Source: Paracoccus rhizosphaerae
Lineage (GTDB): Bacteria; Pseudomonadota; Alphaproteobacteria; Rhodobacterales; Rhodobacteraceae
Assembly: GCF_026162645.1 (NCBI RefSeq)
Contig: NZ_JAOTBE010000005.1
Coordinates: 50,622-114,621 of the forward strand
Length of the DNA stretch: 64,000 bases
Direction of reading: 5' to 3'
The position numbers were made by a program, and so were the translations under genes. The notes beneath the pieces were generated by a model. It worked only from the letters and a program-made list of their open reading frames with translations, did not search any database and was not told where the DNA came from. Positions 16,671 to 25,395 of the stretch are shown here, one piece after another (position 1 is the first letter of the stretch; every line of letters begins with the position of its first letter).

Positions 16671-17671
16671 TGGATCAGGGCCTTCACGAAGTTTCCGGGC
16701 TTGTCGCGGGTGGCGTCCAGCGCGGCGCCCAGCTCCTCCAGCGGATAGGCCGCTGAATAGAGCGGCCGCGGGTCCAGACGCCCCTCGGCCACGGCGCGCA
16801 CGGCGTCCTTCATCCCGCGCATGACCACCTGCGGGTCGCGCTCGTGGGCGTTGATCACGTCCATGCCCTTCCAATTCCACATCTGCATGTTGACCTGCCG
16901 GGGGCCGTCCTGGTGATAGCCAGCGATGACCAGCTGCCCGCCCTCGCGGACAAGCTCGGCCGCCAGGTCCAGCGGCCACTGCTTGCCCACAACTTCGATG
17001 ACCGTATCGCAGAGCCGATCGCCCGTCAGACGCTTGACATCCTCGATGATGCGCCAGTGATCGTCCATCGGGATCACGTGGTCCGCCCCCATGTCGCGGG
17101 CCAGCTGCAGCGAACTTTCGCGGCGCGAGATCGCGATCACCTCGGCGCCCGCCTGCACCGCCTGACGGACCAGCAGCGCGCCCAGAAAGCCGATGCCGAT
17201 GATGGCGACCTTGTCGCCGGGGCGGACCGCGGCGCGGTGAAAGACGTTGACGGCGCATCCCAGGGGCTCGGCCGGAACCGGTTGGCCGTCAAGCTCGGGC
17301 GGCAGCGGGATGACGTTGGCGGCGGCCACCGTTTCGTGCGTGGCAAAGCCTTCCTGGCCTGCGAAGGCCACGCGCTGACCGGGATGCAGGCCCCGCACCT
17401 GCTTGCCCACGGCCTCGATCACGCCCCAGGCCTCGTGGCCCAGTGCGCCGGGGTCCAGCGGGAACTCCATCCATTCCGGTCCGGCCCACGGCCCCAGGTT
17501 CGACGCGCAGACGCCGCAGCCCTCGATGGCGATCCGCACCTCGGTCGCGCCGGGGTCGCGCGGGGTGATCGGCACGATCTCGACCTGACCCGGCGCCATG
17601 ATGCGGGCCGCGCGAGGCTGTCCGCCTGCGGCTGTCGATGCGGTCCAGGTGTGGGGATTGGCGTTCATCAT
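16661..17671 (-). CDS. Zinc-type alcohol dehydrogenase lacking the structural zinc lobe
   Basis: A 336-aa medium-chain dehydrogenase. Catalytic-site motifs GCGVCASNL and LGHEAWG are present, and the NAD motif IIGIGFLGALLVRQA follows. The four-cysteine structural zinc loop is missing (AFAGQEGFATHETV stands in its place), as in some sorbitol- or quinone-oxidoreductase-like branches. Two adjacent ATG codons occur; GGAG is 6 bases before the first. It is the first gene of the pair with Gfo/Idh. Two overlapping EcfG-type promoters and two 20-base repeats lie in the upstream region. Confidence 0.85.
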   Translation of the reverse strand: MMNANPHTWTASTAAGGQPRAARIMAPGQVEIVPITPRDPGATEVRIAIEGCGVCASNLGPWAGPEWMEFPLDPGALGHEAWGVIEAVGKQVRGLHPGQRVAFAGQEGFATHETVAAANVIPLPPELDGQPVPAEPLGCAVNVFHRAAVRPGDKVAIIGIGFLGALLVRQAVQAGAEVIAISRRESSLQLARDMGADHVIPMDDHWRIIEDVKRLTGDRLCDTVIEVVGKQWPLDLAAELVREGGQLVIAGYHQDGPRQVNMQMWNWKGMDVINAHERDPQVVMRGMKDAVRAVAEGRLDPRPLYSAAYPLEELGAALDATRDKPGNFVKALIQCN

Positions 17672-17700
17672 CTGCGTCTCCGGGTCGGTGGTATCGGATT

Positions 17701-17752
17701 GGGCGGCGCCTTGGCGCCACATGGTCATGGGTGGGCGGCGCCTTCGCGCCAC
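17701..17752 (-). repeat. Two 20-base direct repeats, each able to form a hairpin, in the dehydrogenase leader
   Basis: Copies at 17701-17720 and 17733-17752 differ at one base. Each contains a GGCGCC-type inverted repeat around a TT or TTC loop. They fall between the predicted start of transcription and the alcohol dehydrogenase start codon, so they would be folded in that mRNA leader. Confidence 0.55.
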
Positions 17753-17767
17753 CCGGACAGGTTGCTG

Positions 17768-17805
17768 AACAAGAAGCTGGAACAATTGTTCCAGACGGTG
17801 GTTCC
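17768..17805. promoter_or_regulatory. Divergent cluster of three overlapping EcfG-type promoters
   Basis: Plus strand: GGAAC 17779-17783, 16 bases, GGTT 17800-17803. Minus strand: GGAAC 17792-17788, 16 bases, TGTT 17771-17768; and GGAAC 17805-17801, 16 bases, TGTT 17784-17781. The first two -35 elements lie in a perfect 18-base palindrome (17777-17794). The cluster would drive the glycan operon rightwards and the dehydrogenase pair leftwards. Confidence 0.7.
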
Positions 17806-17901
17806 GGGGCCTTGATGATGTCTCTGATGAAGACATTGAAGAAGATGCCCAGCCCCGCGCGCGCGAAGGGCTGGGACGGAAAAACAAGGAGATGGGCACC
17901 C

Positions 17902-19026
17902 ATGACGACGACATTGATCACCGGCGGATGCGGCTTCATCGGCCGCCATGTCGCGGCTGAACTGATGGAGGCGGGCCATGACGTCATCCTCTATGACGCC
18001 CTGATCGAGCAGGTTCACGGCGACGCGGCCGAGGCGTCGCCCGAGCTGAAGCCGCTTGTCGACAAGGGCGCCCGGATCGTGCGCGGCGACATGCGCGATG
18101 AGGACGCGCTGCGCGGTGCGGTCAGGGACGCCGATGCCGTGATCCACCTGGCGGCCGAGGTCGGCGTCGGCCAGTCCATGTACGAGATCGCCCGCTATGT
18201 CGGCGCGAACGACCTGGGCACCGCCGTCCTTCTTGAGGCGACCGCCGCCCACCCCGTCCGGAAGATCGTCGTCGCGTCGTCGATGAGCGTCTATGGCGAG
18301 GGCTATTACGCCACCGCAGACGGCACGGTGCATGAAAACGTCCGCCGCCGCACCGCAGACCTGCGCGCCGGCAAGTGGGAGGCCGTGACATCCGACGGCA
18401 GCGCGCTGACGCCGATGCCCACGACCGAAAGCAAGCGGGTCGACCTGGCCTCGATCTATGCGCTGACCAAGTATCAGCAGGAACAGGCCGTGCTGATCTT
18501 CGGCGAGGCCTATGACATCCCCGCGACCGCGCTGCGCCTTTTCAACGTCTTTGGGGCGGGACAGGCACTGTCGAACCCCTATACCGGCGTTCTGGCCAAT
18601 TTCGCCTCGCGCATCGCCGCGGGTCAGTCGCCCACGATCTTCGAGGACGGCGAACAGAAGCGCGACTTCGTCCATGTCCGCGACGTCGCCCGCGCCTTCC
18701 GCCTGGCGCTGGAGAGCGAGGCCGCGAACGGCCATGTCATCAACGTCGGTTCCGGCCACGCCTATTCGGTGTCGCAGGTGGCGAGGCTTCTGGCACAGGC
18801 CATGGGATCGGACCTGCAGCCCGAGATCCTGGGCAAGTTCCGCGCCGGCGACATCCGCAACTGCTTTGCCGACATCACCAAGGCCCAGAACCTGCTGGGC
18901 TTCACCCCCCAGCACCGGCTGGAGGATAGCCTCGGGCCCTTCGTCGAATGGGTCAGCCAGCAGCCCTCGGTCGACAACGGCAGCCGGATGCGCGCCCAGC
19001 TGGAGGAGCGGGGGCTGGTCTCATGA
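17902..19026 (+). CDS. NAD-dependent epimerase/dehydratase (NDP-sugar)
   Basis: A 374-aa extended SDR acting on nucleotide sugars. Cofactor motif ITGGCGFIGRH (residues 6-16), Ser/Tyr/Lys triad with SSMSVYGEGYY and YALTK, and C-terminal substrate-binding lobe (INVGSGHAYSVSQVARLL). It resembles UDP-galactose 4-epimerase and dTDP-glucose dehydratase-like families; exact chemistry is unknown. AAGGAG is before the ATG; its last codons overlap the next gene. It is the first gene of the nine-gene operon and is preceded by an EcfG-type promoter about 100 bases upstream. Confidence 0.87.
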   Translation: MTTTLITGGCGFIGRHVAAELMEAGHDVILYDALIEQVHGDAAEASPELKPLVDKGARIVRGDMRDEDALRGAVRDADAVIHLAAEVGVGQSMYEIARYVGANDLGTAVLLEATAAHPVRKIVVASSMSVYGEGYYATADGTVHENVRRRTADLRAGKWEAVTSDGSALTPMPTTESKRVDLASIYALTKYQQEQAVLIFGEAYDIPATALRLFNVFGAGQALSNPYTGVLANFASRIAAGQSPTIFEDGEQKRDFVHVRDVARAFRLALESEAANGHVINVGSGHAYSVSQVARLLAQAMGSDLQPEILGKFRAGDIRNCFADITKAQNLLGFTPQHRLEDSLGPFVEWVSQQPSVDNGSRMRAQLEERGLVS

Positions 19027-21017
19027 GCGCCGATTTCGGCTTTGTCGAATGGTTCAGGCCCGGCGAATACGAGCGGGTCGAGGCGCTGCTGCCCGCGCTT
19101 GTCGCGTCCGGCGCGCGGCACCTGCGCACCCATGTCAGCTGGGCCGAATATCACGCGCCAGGCGGGCAGGAATGGTTCGACTGGCTTCTGCCGCGGCTGG
19201 CCCGCGATCTCGAGGTGCTGCCCTGCGTCCATTATACCCCGCCGTCGCTGTCGCGCACGGGGCGCAGTTCGGGCGCGCCGAAGGTCCTCAAGGACTATGC
19301 CGACTTCATCGACATGCTTCTGACACGTCACGGCGAACACTTCACCCATGTCGAGCTGTGGAACGAGCCCAACAACCTGCTGGACTGGGACTGGCGCGAG
19401 GACCCCGACTTCGACCTCTTTTGCGAGATGGTGGGCGGCGCGGCGCATTGGGTGCAGCATCGCGGCTGGAAGGCGGTGCTGGGCGGGCCTGCGCCCTTCG
19501 ACCCCTACTGGCTGAACCTGATGGGCGAACGCGGCGTCCTGGGCGTCGTCGACGTCGTGGGCTTTCACGGCTTTCCCGGCACTTGGGACAGCGAGGCCGC
19601 GTCCTGGCGCGGCTGGGACATGCACCTGGGCGAAATGCGCCGCATCATGGACCTGCACAACCCCGACGCCGCGATCTGGATCACCGAAACCGGATATTCC
19701 ACCTGGCGCCGGGACGAGATCGAGCAGGCGCGCCGCTTCGTGCAGTCGCTGCAGACGCCCGCCGACCGCGTCTATTGGTATGCCTGGGCCGACCTTCCCG
19801 CCGATGTCGCCGTGCAGGAGGGGCTGTGGTTCGACCCGCGCCATTATCACATGGGCGCGGCGACCGCCGATGGCCAGCTGAAGCTGCTGGGCCGCCTGCT
19901 GACCGAGGGTGGCGTCGGCCGGCTTCAGGAATTGACGCGGCTGGCCAGCCCTGCCGTGGCGCGCCCTGAGGAAAGCGTCCTGATCACCGGCGGCGCGGGC
20001 TTCATCGGCGCGAACCTGGCCGATGCGCTGATGCGCGACGGACAGCAGGTGACGGTGCTGGACAACCTCAGCCGGCCCGGCGTCGAGCGCAACCTGCGCT
20101 GGCTGGCCGACCGCCACGGCGACCGTCTGCGGGCAGTGCCCGCCGACCTGCGCGACCAGCCGTCGCTGTCCGAGATCGTGGACAAGGCCAGCGCCGTCTT
20201 CCACCTGGCCGCGCAGACGGCGGTCACGACCAGCCTCGCCTCGCCCATGGAGGATTTCGAGGTCAACGCCCGCGGGACGCTGAACCTGCTCGAGGCCGTG
20301 CGCGCGACGGGGCGGCAGGTGCCGGTGATCTTCGCCTCGACCAACAAGGTCTATGGTGCGCTGGCCGACCTGACCGTCACCGACAGCGGCGACCGCTGCG
20401 GGCCGCTGGACAACGCGCTGGCGGCGCATGGCGTGGCCGAGGACCGGCCCTTGGATTTCTGCACGCCCTATGGCTGCTCCAAGGGCGTCGCTGACCAGTA
20501 TGTGCTGGACTATGCCAAAAGCTACGGCATCCCGGCAGCGGTCCTGCGGATGAGCTGCATCTATGGCCCGCGCCAGTTCGGGACCGAGGATCAGGGCTGG
20601 GTCGCGCACTTCCTGATCCGTGCGCTGGAGGGGCGGCCGATTACGGTCTTCGGCACCGGCCGGCAGGTGCGCGACGTGCTGCATGTCAGCGACGCGGTGG
20701 CCGCCTACCGCACGCTGCTGGACCGGATCGGCTCCCTGTCGGGCCGCGCTTTCAACCTTGGCGGAGGGCCTTCGAACGCCGTCAGCCTGCGCGAGGTCCT
20801 GTCCGAGATTGGGCTGATCACCGGCGAGGTTCCCGATGTCAGCTTCCAGGACTGGCGGCAGGGCGACCAGCCGTGGTTCGTAGCCGACACCCGCGCGCTG
20901 CAATCCGCCACCGGTTGGCGGGCGCGCGTGGACTGGCGCGACGGGCTTGCCGATCTGGCCGCATGGCTGGCGCAGGATCGCGGCCTGCCGCTCCGCCGCG
21001 AAAGGCGGTCGGCATGA
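19023..21017 (+). CDS. Glycoside hydrolase (clan A-like) fused to NDP-sugar epimerase
   Basis: A 664-aa two-domain protein. Residues 1-310 look like a TIM-barrel glycoside hydrolase: acid/base Glu115 in ELWNEPNN and nucleophile Glu222 in WITETGYSTW, the two-glutamate pattern of clan A (GH5/GH39-like). Residues 317-664 are an extended SDR of the CDP-paratose epimerase type: ITGGAGFIGANL at about 322 and catalytic Tyr483/Lys487 (YGCSK). There is no stop or shift at the join. The combination suggests trimming or transfer of a glycan coupled with nucleotide-sugar epimerisation. No signal peptide, so cytoplasmic. Start and stop overlap both neighbours. Confidence 0.82.
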   Translation: MSADFGFVEWFRPGEYERVEALLPALVASGARHLRTHVSWAEYHAPGGQEWFDWLLPRLARDLEVLPCVHYTPPSLSRTGRSSGAPKVLKDYADFIDMLLTRHGEHFTHVELWNEPNNLLDWDWREDPDFDLFCEMVGGAAHWVQHRGWKAVLGGPAPFDPYWLNLMGERGVLGVVDVVGFHGFPGTWDSEAASWRGWDMHLGEMRRIMDLHNPDAAIWITETGYSTWRRDEIEQARRFVQSLQTPADRVYWYAWADLPADVAVQEGLWFDPRHYHMGAATADGQLKLLGRLLTEGGVGRLQELTRLASPAVARPEESVLITGGAGFIGANLADALMRDGQQVTVLDNLSRPGVERNLRWLADRHGDRLRAVPADLRDQPSLSEIVDKASAVFHLAAQTAVTTSLASPMEDFEVNARGTLNLLEAVRATGRQVPVIFASTNKVYGALADLTVTDSGDRCGPLDNALAAHGVAEDRPLDFCTPYGCSKGVADQYVLDYAKSYGIPAAVLRMSCIYGPRQFGTEDQGWVAHFLIRALEGRPITVFGTGRQVRDVLHVSDAVAAYRTLLDRIGSLSGRAFNLGGGPSNAVSLREVLSEIGLITGEVPDVSFQDWRQGDQPWFVADTRALQSATGWRARVDWRDGLADLAAWLAQDRGLPLRRERRSA

Positions 21018-22099
21018 AGGTCCTGATGACTCTCGATGCCGTGGGCGGGGTCTGGCAGCATGCGCTCGACCTGGCCGCCGGGTTGCGCGGGCGCGGTGTA
21101 CAGGTGGTTCTGGGGGGCCTAGGGCCGCGCCCCGATGCGGCGCAGCTGACGCAGGCGCAGGCCATCGGGCCGGTCGAGTGGGGTGATGCGCCGCTGGACT
21201 GGCTGGCGACCGCGCCCGGTGATCTGGCGCCCGTCGCGCCGTGGCTGGACAGCCTTGCCGCACGTTTCCGCTCGGACGTCCTGCACCTGAACCTGCCCAC
21301 GCAGGCGGTGGGCCTGACCTGCGGCCTGCCGGTTCTGGTCATGTCGCATTCCTGTCTGGCCACGTGGTTTGCGGCCGTCAGGGGCACCGGTGTCCCGCCC
21401 GACATGGCGTGGCAGCGGGACATGACCGCCAGCGGCCTTGCCGCCGCGGATGCCGTCGTCGCCCCCAGCCGGTCCCATGCCGACGCACTGAGCCGCTGCT
21501 ATGGCCCGTTGCCAGGGCTGACTGTCGTGCCGAACACCAGCAGCGCCGCACCCGTCGCAGCCCGTCGCGGGGCCGAGGTCGTCGCCGCCGGCCGCTGGTG
21601 GGACGACGGCAAGAACGGCGCCACGCTGGACGCCGCCGCCGCGACGACGCGCTGGCCAGTCACCATGATCGGCGCGGCCACGGGGCCGAACGGCGCCCGG
21701 ATCCGGCTGTCGCATGCCCGCCACGAAGGCCCCATGTCGCATGCCGATACCCTGGCCGCGATCGCTCGGGCGGGGATCTTCTGCGCGCCCTCGCTCTATG
21801 AGCCGTTCGGCCTTGCGGTGCTGGAGGCTGCGCGCGCCGCGACCCCGCTGGTCCTGGCCGACATCCCCATCTTCCGCGAGTTTTGGGACGGCGCCGCCGT
21901 CTTCTTCCCGCCGACCGACGAAGCGGCCCTCTCGGCAGCCATAAACGCGCTGGCCGAAGACGCCGACCGGCGCCTTGCCTTGGGCCGCGCCGCCCGCGAC
22001 CGCGCGGCGGCCCTGACCCCGGCGGGACAGGTGACGGCGATGCTGCGCCTCTACTGCCAGTTGGCCCAGACCGCCGCCCCGGCAACTGCAACAGGATAA
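21014..22099 (+). CDS. GT4-like glycosyltransferase
   Basis: A 361-aa GT-B glycosyltransferase, retaining family 4 style. The N-terminal acceptor domain begins MKVLMTLDAVGGVWQHALDLA with the Gly-rich loop. The C-terminal donor domain carries the E-x7-E motif in APSLYEPFGLAVLEAARAATP. The start overlaps the stop of the fusion gene. It transfers a sugar from an NDP donor made presumably by the epimerases of the same operon. No membrane segment. Confidence 0.85.
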   Translation: MKVLMTLDAVGGVWQHALDLAAGLRGRGVQVVLGGLGPRPDAAQLTQAQAIGPVEWGDAPLDWLATAPGDLAPVAPWLDSLAARFRSDVLHLNLPTQAVGLTCGLPVLVMSHSCLATWFAAVRGTGVPPDMAWQRDMTASGLAAADAVVAPSRSHADALSRCYGPLPGLTVVPNTSSAAPVAARRGAEVVAAGRWWDDGKNGATLDAAAATTRWPVTMIGAATGPNGARIRLSHARHEGPMSHADTLAAIARAGIFCAPSLYEPFGLAVLEAARAATPLVLADIPIFREFWDGAAVFFPPTDEAALSAAINALAEDADRRLALGRAARDRAAALTPAGQVTAMLRLYCQLAQTAAPATATG

Positions 22100-22104
22100 G
22101 ATCG

Positions 22105-23214
22105 ATGCGTTTTCTGTTCTATACACATTCGCTGGTGTCCGACTGGAACCACGGCAACGCCCATTTCCTGCGTGGCGTGATGCGCGCCCTGAATGCCCGC
22201 GGCCACCAGACGCTGGCGCTGGAGCCGCAGGACGGCTGGAGCCGCCGGAACCTGATCGCCGATCGCGGCGAGGCTGCCTTGGCCGAATTCGATGCCGTCT
22301 TTCCGGATCTGGACTGGCAGTCCTATGACGCCGACCACGATCATGAACGGTCGCTGTCCGAAGCCGATGTGGTCGTCGTCCATGAATGGACCGACCCCGC
22401 GCTGATTGCCCGCATCGGCGCACATCGCCGCCAGGGCGGGCGATACCAGCTGCTGTTTCACGACACGCACCACCGGGCCGTCAGCGCGGATCAGGAAATC
22501 GCCCGCATGGAGCTTGACGGCTATGACGCCGTGCTGGCCTTCGGCGAGGCGCTGCGCGAACGCTATCTGGCGGCGGGCTGGGGGCGGCAGGTCTTTACCT
22601 GGCACGAGGCTGCCGACACGACGCTGTTCCATCCCATCCCCGAGATCCTGCCGCAGTCCGACCTGATCTGGGTCGGCAACTGGGGCGACGACGAACGCAG
22701 CGCCGAGCTTGAGGAGTTCCTGATCGGCCCCGCCGAGGACCTGCAGCTGTCAGCCACCGTCCATGGCGTCCGCTACCCCGATCACGCGCTGGACCGTCTG
22801 GCGCAGGCCGGGATCGGCTATCGCGGCTGGCTCCCGAACGCGCAGGTGCCGCAGGCCTTCGCCCGCCACCGCGTGACCGTCCACGTGCCCCGTCGCCCCT
22901 ATGTGCAGTCCCTGCCCGGCATCCCGACGATCAGGCCCTTCGAGGCGCTGGCCTGCGGCCTGCCCTTGGTCAGCGCGCCCTGGGACGACGCCGAAGGGTT
23001 GTTCCGCCCCGGCGACATGCGCTTTGCCCGCGACGGGATCGAGATGCGGCACCACCTGCGCGAACTGCTGCACGACCCGGCCGCCGCCGACGAACAGGCG
23101 CGTCAGGGGCTGCAGACGATCCTGGAACGACACACCTGCGACCACCGCGTCGAACAGCTGCTGGGAGTTCTGGAAACGCTCCAGGCACCGCAAACGCAGG
23201 AGGCCGTGGCATGA
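22105..23214 (+). CDS. CgeB-like glycosyltransferase, first of three
   Basis: A 369-aa GT-B type protein beginning MRFLFYTHSLVSDWNHGNAHFLRG. The C-terminal part contains VPRRPYVQSLPGIPTIRPFEALACGLPLVSAPWDD, matching the CgeB/YkvP glycosyltransferase-like domain (Glyco_trans_1_2). In this domain, N-terminal regions vary between family members while the C-terminal R-x-FEALACG block is shared. It starts 5 bases after the GT4 gene and overlaps the next. The three consecutive members share this fold but little N-terminal identity, so each probably adds a different sugar. Confidence 0.8.
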   Translation: MRFLFYTHSLVSDWNHGNAHFLRGVMRALNARGHQTLALEPQDGWSRRNLIADRGEAALAEFDAVFPDLDWQSYDADHDHERSLSEADVVVVHEWTDPALIARIGAHRRQGGRYQLLFHDTHHRAVSADQEIARMELDGYDAVLAFGEALRERYLAAGWGRQVFTWHEAADTTLFHPIPEILPQSDLIWVGNWGDDERSAELEEFLIGPAEDLQLSATVHGVRYPDHALDRLAQAGIGYRGWLPNAQVPQAFARHRVTVHVPRRPYVQSLPGIPTIRPFEALACGLPLVSAPWDDAEGLFRPGDMRFARDGIEMRHHLRELLHDPAAADEQARQGLQTILERHTCDHRVEQLLGVLETLQAPQTQEAVA

Positions 23215-24308
23215 CCCGCGTCGCGTTCTACGGCTCCAGCATCCTCTCCAGCTATTGGAACGGGGCGGCGACCTATTACCGCGGCATCGTCAAGGCGATG
23301 AGCCGCCACGGCTTCGACGTCACCTTCCACGAGCCCGATGCCTATGACCGCCAGTCGCATCGCGACATCGAGATCCCGGACTGGGTGCGCGTCAACGTCT
23401 GGCCCGCCACCTCCGAAGGCTTGCGCGAAGCCGCGGCGCAGGCGGCCGACGCCGACATCGTGGTCAAGGCATCGGGCGTGGGCTATGCGGACGACCAGAT
23501 CCTGACGCAGGTAATGGCGGCGGCCCGCCCCGGCGCCCTGCGCATCTTCTGGGACGTCGATGCGCCCGCCACGCTGGCGGCGATGCAGCAGGACCCCGAC
23601 GACGTGCTGCGCCGGATGCTGCCGGACCTGGACGTGGTGCTGACCTATGGCGGCGGCGATCCGGTGGTGCGCGCCTATCGCGATCTGGGGGCGCGCGACT
23701 GCGTGCCGATCTATAACGCGCTGGACCCCGACACCCACCACCCTGCCCCGCCGCAGGACCGGTTTCGGGCGGACCTGGGATTTCTGGCCAACCGCCTGCC
23801 TGACCGCGAGGCGCGCGTGGCCGAATTCTTCCTGCGGCCGGCTGCCATGCTGCCGCAGCGCCGGTTCCTGCTGGGCGGCTCGGGCTGGAACCAGGGCGAC
23901 CTGCCCGGCAACGTGAACGCCATCGGCCATGTCGGCACGGCCGATCACAACGCCTTCAACACGACACCCCGCGCCGTCCTGAACGTGGCGCGCGACAGCA
24001 TGGCCGCCACCGGCTTTTCCCCCGCCACCCGCGTCTTCGAGGCCGCCGGCGCCGGCGGCTGCCTGATCACCGACGCCTGGGAGGGGATCGAGCTGTTCCT
24101 GACCCCCGACAAGGAGGTGCTGGTCGCCCGCGACGGTCAGGACGTGGCCGATGCGCTGGCCGACCTGACGCCCGACCGCAGCCAGGCCATTGGTCAGGCC
24201 GCGCTGAAACGGGTGCTGGCCGAACACACCTATGACCGCCGCGCCATCCAGCTGCGCGACCTGCTGCACCAAATGCGTCCCGAAATCCTGACCGAGGAGG
24301 CCCAATGA
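23211..24308 (+). CDS. CgeB-like glycosyltransferase, second of three
   Basis: A 365-aa GT-B type protein starting MTRVAFYGSSILSSYWNGAATYYRG. The middle contains IFWDVDAPATLAAM and VLTYGGGDPVV, typical of CgeB family members. The donor-domain block is SPATRVFEAAGAGGCLITDAWEGIE. It is coupled to its neighbours by 4-base overlaps at both ends. Activity is inferred from the fold. No signal or membrane segments. Confidence 0.8.
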   Translation: MTRVAFYGSSILSSYWNGAATYYRGIVKAMSRHGFDVTFHEPDAYDRQSHRDIEIPDWVRVNVWPATSEGLREAAAQAADADIVVKASGVGYADDQILTQVMAAARPGALRIFWDVDAPATLAAMQQDPDDVLRRMLPDLDVVLTYGGGDPVVRAYRDLGARDCVPIYNALDPDTHHPAPPQDRFRADLGFLANRLPDREARVAEFFLRPAAMLPQRRFLLGGSGWNQGDLPGNVNAIGHVGTADHNAFNTTPRAVLNVARDSMAATGFSPATRVFEAAGAGGCLITDAWEGIELFLTPDKEVLVARDGQDVADALADLTPDRSQAIGQAALKRVLAEHTYDRRAIQLRDLLHQMRPEILTEEAQ

Positions 24309-25381
24309 CCCCGCAAGACGAGATCATCATCTTCGGCCTGTCGCTCAGCTCGTCCTGGGGCAACGGCCATGCGACCACCTTCCGTGCGCTGCTGCGCGGG
24401 CTGCGGGCGGAAGGCCGCCGCGTGCTGTTCCTGGAACGCCGCCAGCCCTGGTACCTGGAAAACCAGGACCTGCCCGATCCGGACTTCTGCGAGCTGGAGT
24501 TCTATGACGACATCGGCGCGGTCCTGGACCGTCATCGCGACCGGCTGCAACAGGCTGGCGCCGTCATCGTCGGGTCGTATGTTCCGGATGGCCAGCAACT
24601 GATCGACGCGCTGCACCGCCTGCCGCTGCGGCAGCTGTGCTTTTACGACATCGACACACCGGTCACGATGGACCTGTTGGAGCGTGGCGAGGAACAGCAC
24701 CTGGCCCGCCGTCAGGTGCCGTGGTTCGACTGCTACCTGTCCTTTTCGGGCGGGCGCGTGCTGGACCGGCTGCACGACCAGTTCGGGGCGCGGAACCCGG
24801 TGGCGCTTTACTGTTCGGTCGATGAGGCCGCCTATCAGCCAATGGATGTGCCGAAGCGGTGGGACCTGGGCTACCTGGGCACCTACAGCCCCGACCGCCA
24901 GCCGGGGCTGGAGACGCTGCTGATCGAGCCCGCGCGCCGCCTGCCGCAGATGCGCTTCGTCGTGGCGGGATCGATGTTCCCTGAGGACATCGATTGGCCC
25001 GCCAATGTCGAGCGGATCGACCATCTGCCCCCCGCCCGGCACGCCGAATTCTACAACGCGCAGCGCTTCACCCTGAACATCACCCGCGACGCGATGCGCA
25101 AGCTGGGCTGGTCGCCATCCGTCCGCCTGTTCGAGGCCGCGGCCTGCGGCACGCCCATCATCTCGGATCGCTGGCCGGGGTTGACGGACCTTTTGCCAGA
25201 AGGCCGCGCGGTCGTTCTGGCCGACACGACCGAGGACGTGGTGGCGGCCCTGACGGGGGCTGCAGACCCCGCCGCCATGGCGCGCACGGCGCGCGACATC
25301 ATCCTGACCGACCACACCGGCCGGGCCCGCGCGCGCGACCTGATCGCCGCGCTGGACCGCCAGACCGCTGCCACCGCCTGA
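24305..25381 (+). CDS. CgeB-like glycosyltransferase, third of three
   Basis: A 358-aa protein with the same layout: FGLSLSSSWGNGHATTFRALLRGL at the N-terminus, FYDIDTPVTMDLL and YLSFSGGRVLDRL in the middle, SPSVRLFEAAACGTPIISDRWPGL in the donor domain. The similarity to the second copy (FYDIDTP versus FWDVDAP; SxxxRxFEAA) suggests tandem duplication with divergence. Start overlaps the previous stop; 14 bases separate its stop from the preferred start of the next gene. Confidence 0.8.
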   Translation: MTPQDEIIIFGLSLSSSWGNGHATTFRALLRGLRAEGRRVLFLERRQPWYLENQDLPDPDFCELEFYDDIGAVLDRHRDRLQQAGAVIVGSYVPDGQQLIDALHRLPLRQLCFYDIDTPVTMDLLERGEEQHLARRQVPWFDCYLSFSGGRVLDRLHDQFGARNPVALYCSVDEAAYQPMDVPKRWDLGYLGTYSPDRQPGLETLLIEPARRLPQMRFVVAGSMFPEDIDWPANVERIDHLPPARHAEFYNAQRFTLNITRDAMRKLGWSPSVRLFEAAACGTPIISDRWPGLTDLLPEGRAVVLADTTEDVVAALTGAADPAAMARTARDIILTDHTGRARARDLIAALDRQTAATA

Positions 25382-25395
25382 AAGGAGCCATGAGC

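Noticed and set aside
15603..17258. 551-codon version of the Gfo/Idh protein
   Set aside because: The first 195 codons overlap the dehydrogenase gene in another frame and are not protein-like; the true start is at 16670.
18762..21263. 833-codon minus frame opposite the hydrolase-epimerase fusion
   Set aside because: Antisense to a protein with two intact active sites; no recognisable family on the minus strand.
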